A stretch of 6,198 bases of DNA from Acidimicrobiia bacterium (lineage in GTDB: Bacteria > Actinomycetota > Acidimicrobiia > Acidimicrobiales > Acidimicrobilacustridaceae), in NCBI GenBank assembly GCA_016462055.1, contig JAEMTX010000096.1, positions 1-6,198 of the forward strand, written 5' to 3'. The position numbers and the translations under genes are program-made. The notes beneath the pieces are model-generated. The model worked only from the letters and a program-made list of their open reading frames with translations. It had not been told where the DNA came from and made no database searches. Shown piece by piece: positions 5,498-6,198 of this stretch (positions are counted from its first letter, which is position 1; every line of letters begins with the position of its first letter).

Positions 5498-6198
5498 ATG
5501 ACCAGCACCGAACTTGATCTTGACCTGGGCCGGTACAAACTCGGCTGGAGCGACGCTGAGGATTACGTCTTTAAGCCCAAGCGCGGTCTCGACGAGAACA
5601 TCATCAAAGAGATGTCGTGGATGAAGGGCGAGCCCGACTGGATGCGCGATTACCGCCTCAAGTCCTACGCACAATTCCTCAAGCGTCCGATGCCCAATTG
5701 GGGCGGCGACATGTCCGAGATTTTCTTCGACGACATTTTCTATTACATCAAGCCGACCGATCATCAGGTCGATGCGTGGGACGAACTTCCCGATTCAGTG
5801 AAAGAAACCTACGAGAAGCTCGGAATCCCTGAAGCCGAACGTAAGTACCTCGCCGGCGTTACCGCGCAGTACGAATCCGAAGTTGTGTACCACAAGAACC
5901 GTGAAGATCTTGAAGAGCAGGGCGTCATCTTCACCGATATGGACACCGCACTTCGTGAGCACCCCGAAATCGTTCGTGCGTACTTCGGTACCGTTATTCC
6001 GTCGAACGACAACAAGTTCTCTGCACTCAACTCCGCAGTGTGGTCTGGTGGCTCGTTCATCTATGTCCCGCCGGGCGTTTCAGTCGAAATGCCGCTTCAG
6101 GCGTACTTCCGTATCAACGCGGAAAACATGGGTCAGTTTGAACGCACGCTGATCATCGCCGATGAAGGCAGCCAGGTTCATTACATCGAAGGTTGTTC
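5498..6198 (+). CDS. sufB: SufB, Fe-S cluster assembly scaffold subunit (3' end outside window)
   Basis: SufB is the scaffold subunit of the cytoplasmic SufBCD complex that builds iron-sulfur clusters with sulfur from SufS and its partner. The first 233 codons are present, about half of a typical SufB of roughly 470-490 residues. Recognisable parts are the N-terminal YVFKPKRGLDENIIKEMS (23-40) and WMKGEPDWM (41-49) stretches, IPEAERKYLAG (110-120), VTAQYESEVVYH (121-132), and the start of the beta-helix core at SGGSFIYVPPGV (183-194). The visible part ends at EGC (231-233); this cysteine appears to correspond to Cys254 of E. coli SufB, a proposed persulfide acceptor. The next codon begins TC, so Ser is expected. 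Codon choice leans more to C-ending codons (AAG, TTC, TAC) than in the ole genes, which would fit high expression. It has its own promoter and ribosome binding site, so it probably starts a suf operon (sufD, sufC, sufS usually follow), though none of that is in view. There is no suf regulator gene immediately upstream. Confidence 0.96.
   Translation, partial: MTSTELDLDLGRYKLGWSDAEDYVFKPKRGLDENIIKEMSWMKGEPDWMRDYRLKSYAQFLKRPMPNWGGDMSEIFFDDIFYYIKPTDHQVDAWDELPDSVKETYEKLGIPEAERKYLAGVTAQYESEVVYHKNREDLEEQGVIFTDMDTALREHPEIVRAYFGTVIPSNDNKFSALNSAVWSGGSFIYVPPGVSVEMPLQAYFRINAENMGQFERTLIIADEGSQVHYIEGC

Overview
The window looks like a piece of actinomycete chromosome: moderately GC-rich, five genes all on the + strand, tightly packed, with GTG and TTG starts as well as ATG. 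The gene content supports this. There is an F420-type luciferase-like oxidoreductase, an OleB-OleC fusion (the arrangement reported for actinobacterial ole loci), and a Suf iron-sulfur assembly gene. An affiliation near Acidimicrobiia is possible but is only an impression.

Layout. Positions 51-932 encode a luciferase-like monooxygenase-fold protein, probably F420-dependent. Positions 973-5405 hold a complete head-to-head long-chain olefin biosynthesis cluster in the order oleA (973-1986), oleBC fusion (1993-4440), oleD (4437-5405). The gaps are 6 bp and then a 4-bp ATGA overlap, so the three genes are almost certainly one transcript. A 92-bp intergenic region follows. It carries a perfect 7-bp inverted repeat, a sigma70-like promoter and a Shine-Dalgarno site for sufB (5498 to the window end, cut off after codon 233).

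How the genes work together. OleA joins two acyl-CoAs head to head to give a 2-alkyl-3-ketoacid, and OleD reduces the ketone to the 2-alkyl-3-hydroxyacid. The OleC half of the fusion closes this to a cis-beta-lactone using ATP, and the OleB half decarboxylates the lactone to a cis-olefin. Catalytic residues can be recognised in all four activities, so the expected end product is a long-chain internal olefin rather than a stable beta-lactone. The oxidoreductase upstream has no known step in this pathway. sufB begins a separate housekeeping unit.

The pathway itself is known. The points most worth a second look are the fusion with both active sites apparently intact, the matching leaderless-type start regions of the first two genes (TANNNT exactly 6 nt before the start codon in both), the oxidoreductase neighbour, and the inverted repeats between oleD and sufB. 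I see no CRISPR array, mobile element, tRNA or rRNA, and no clearly undescribed system.
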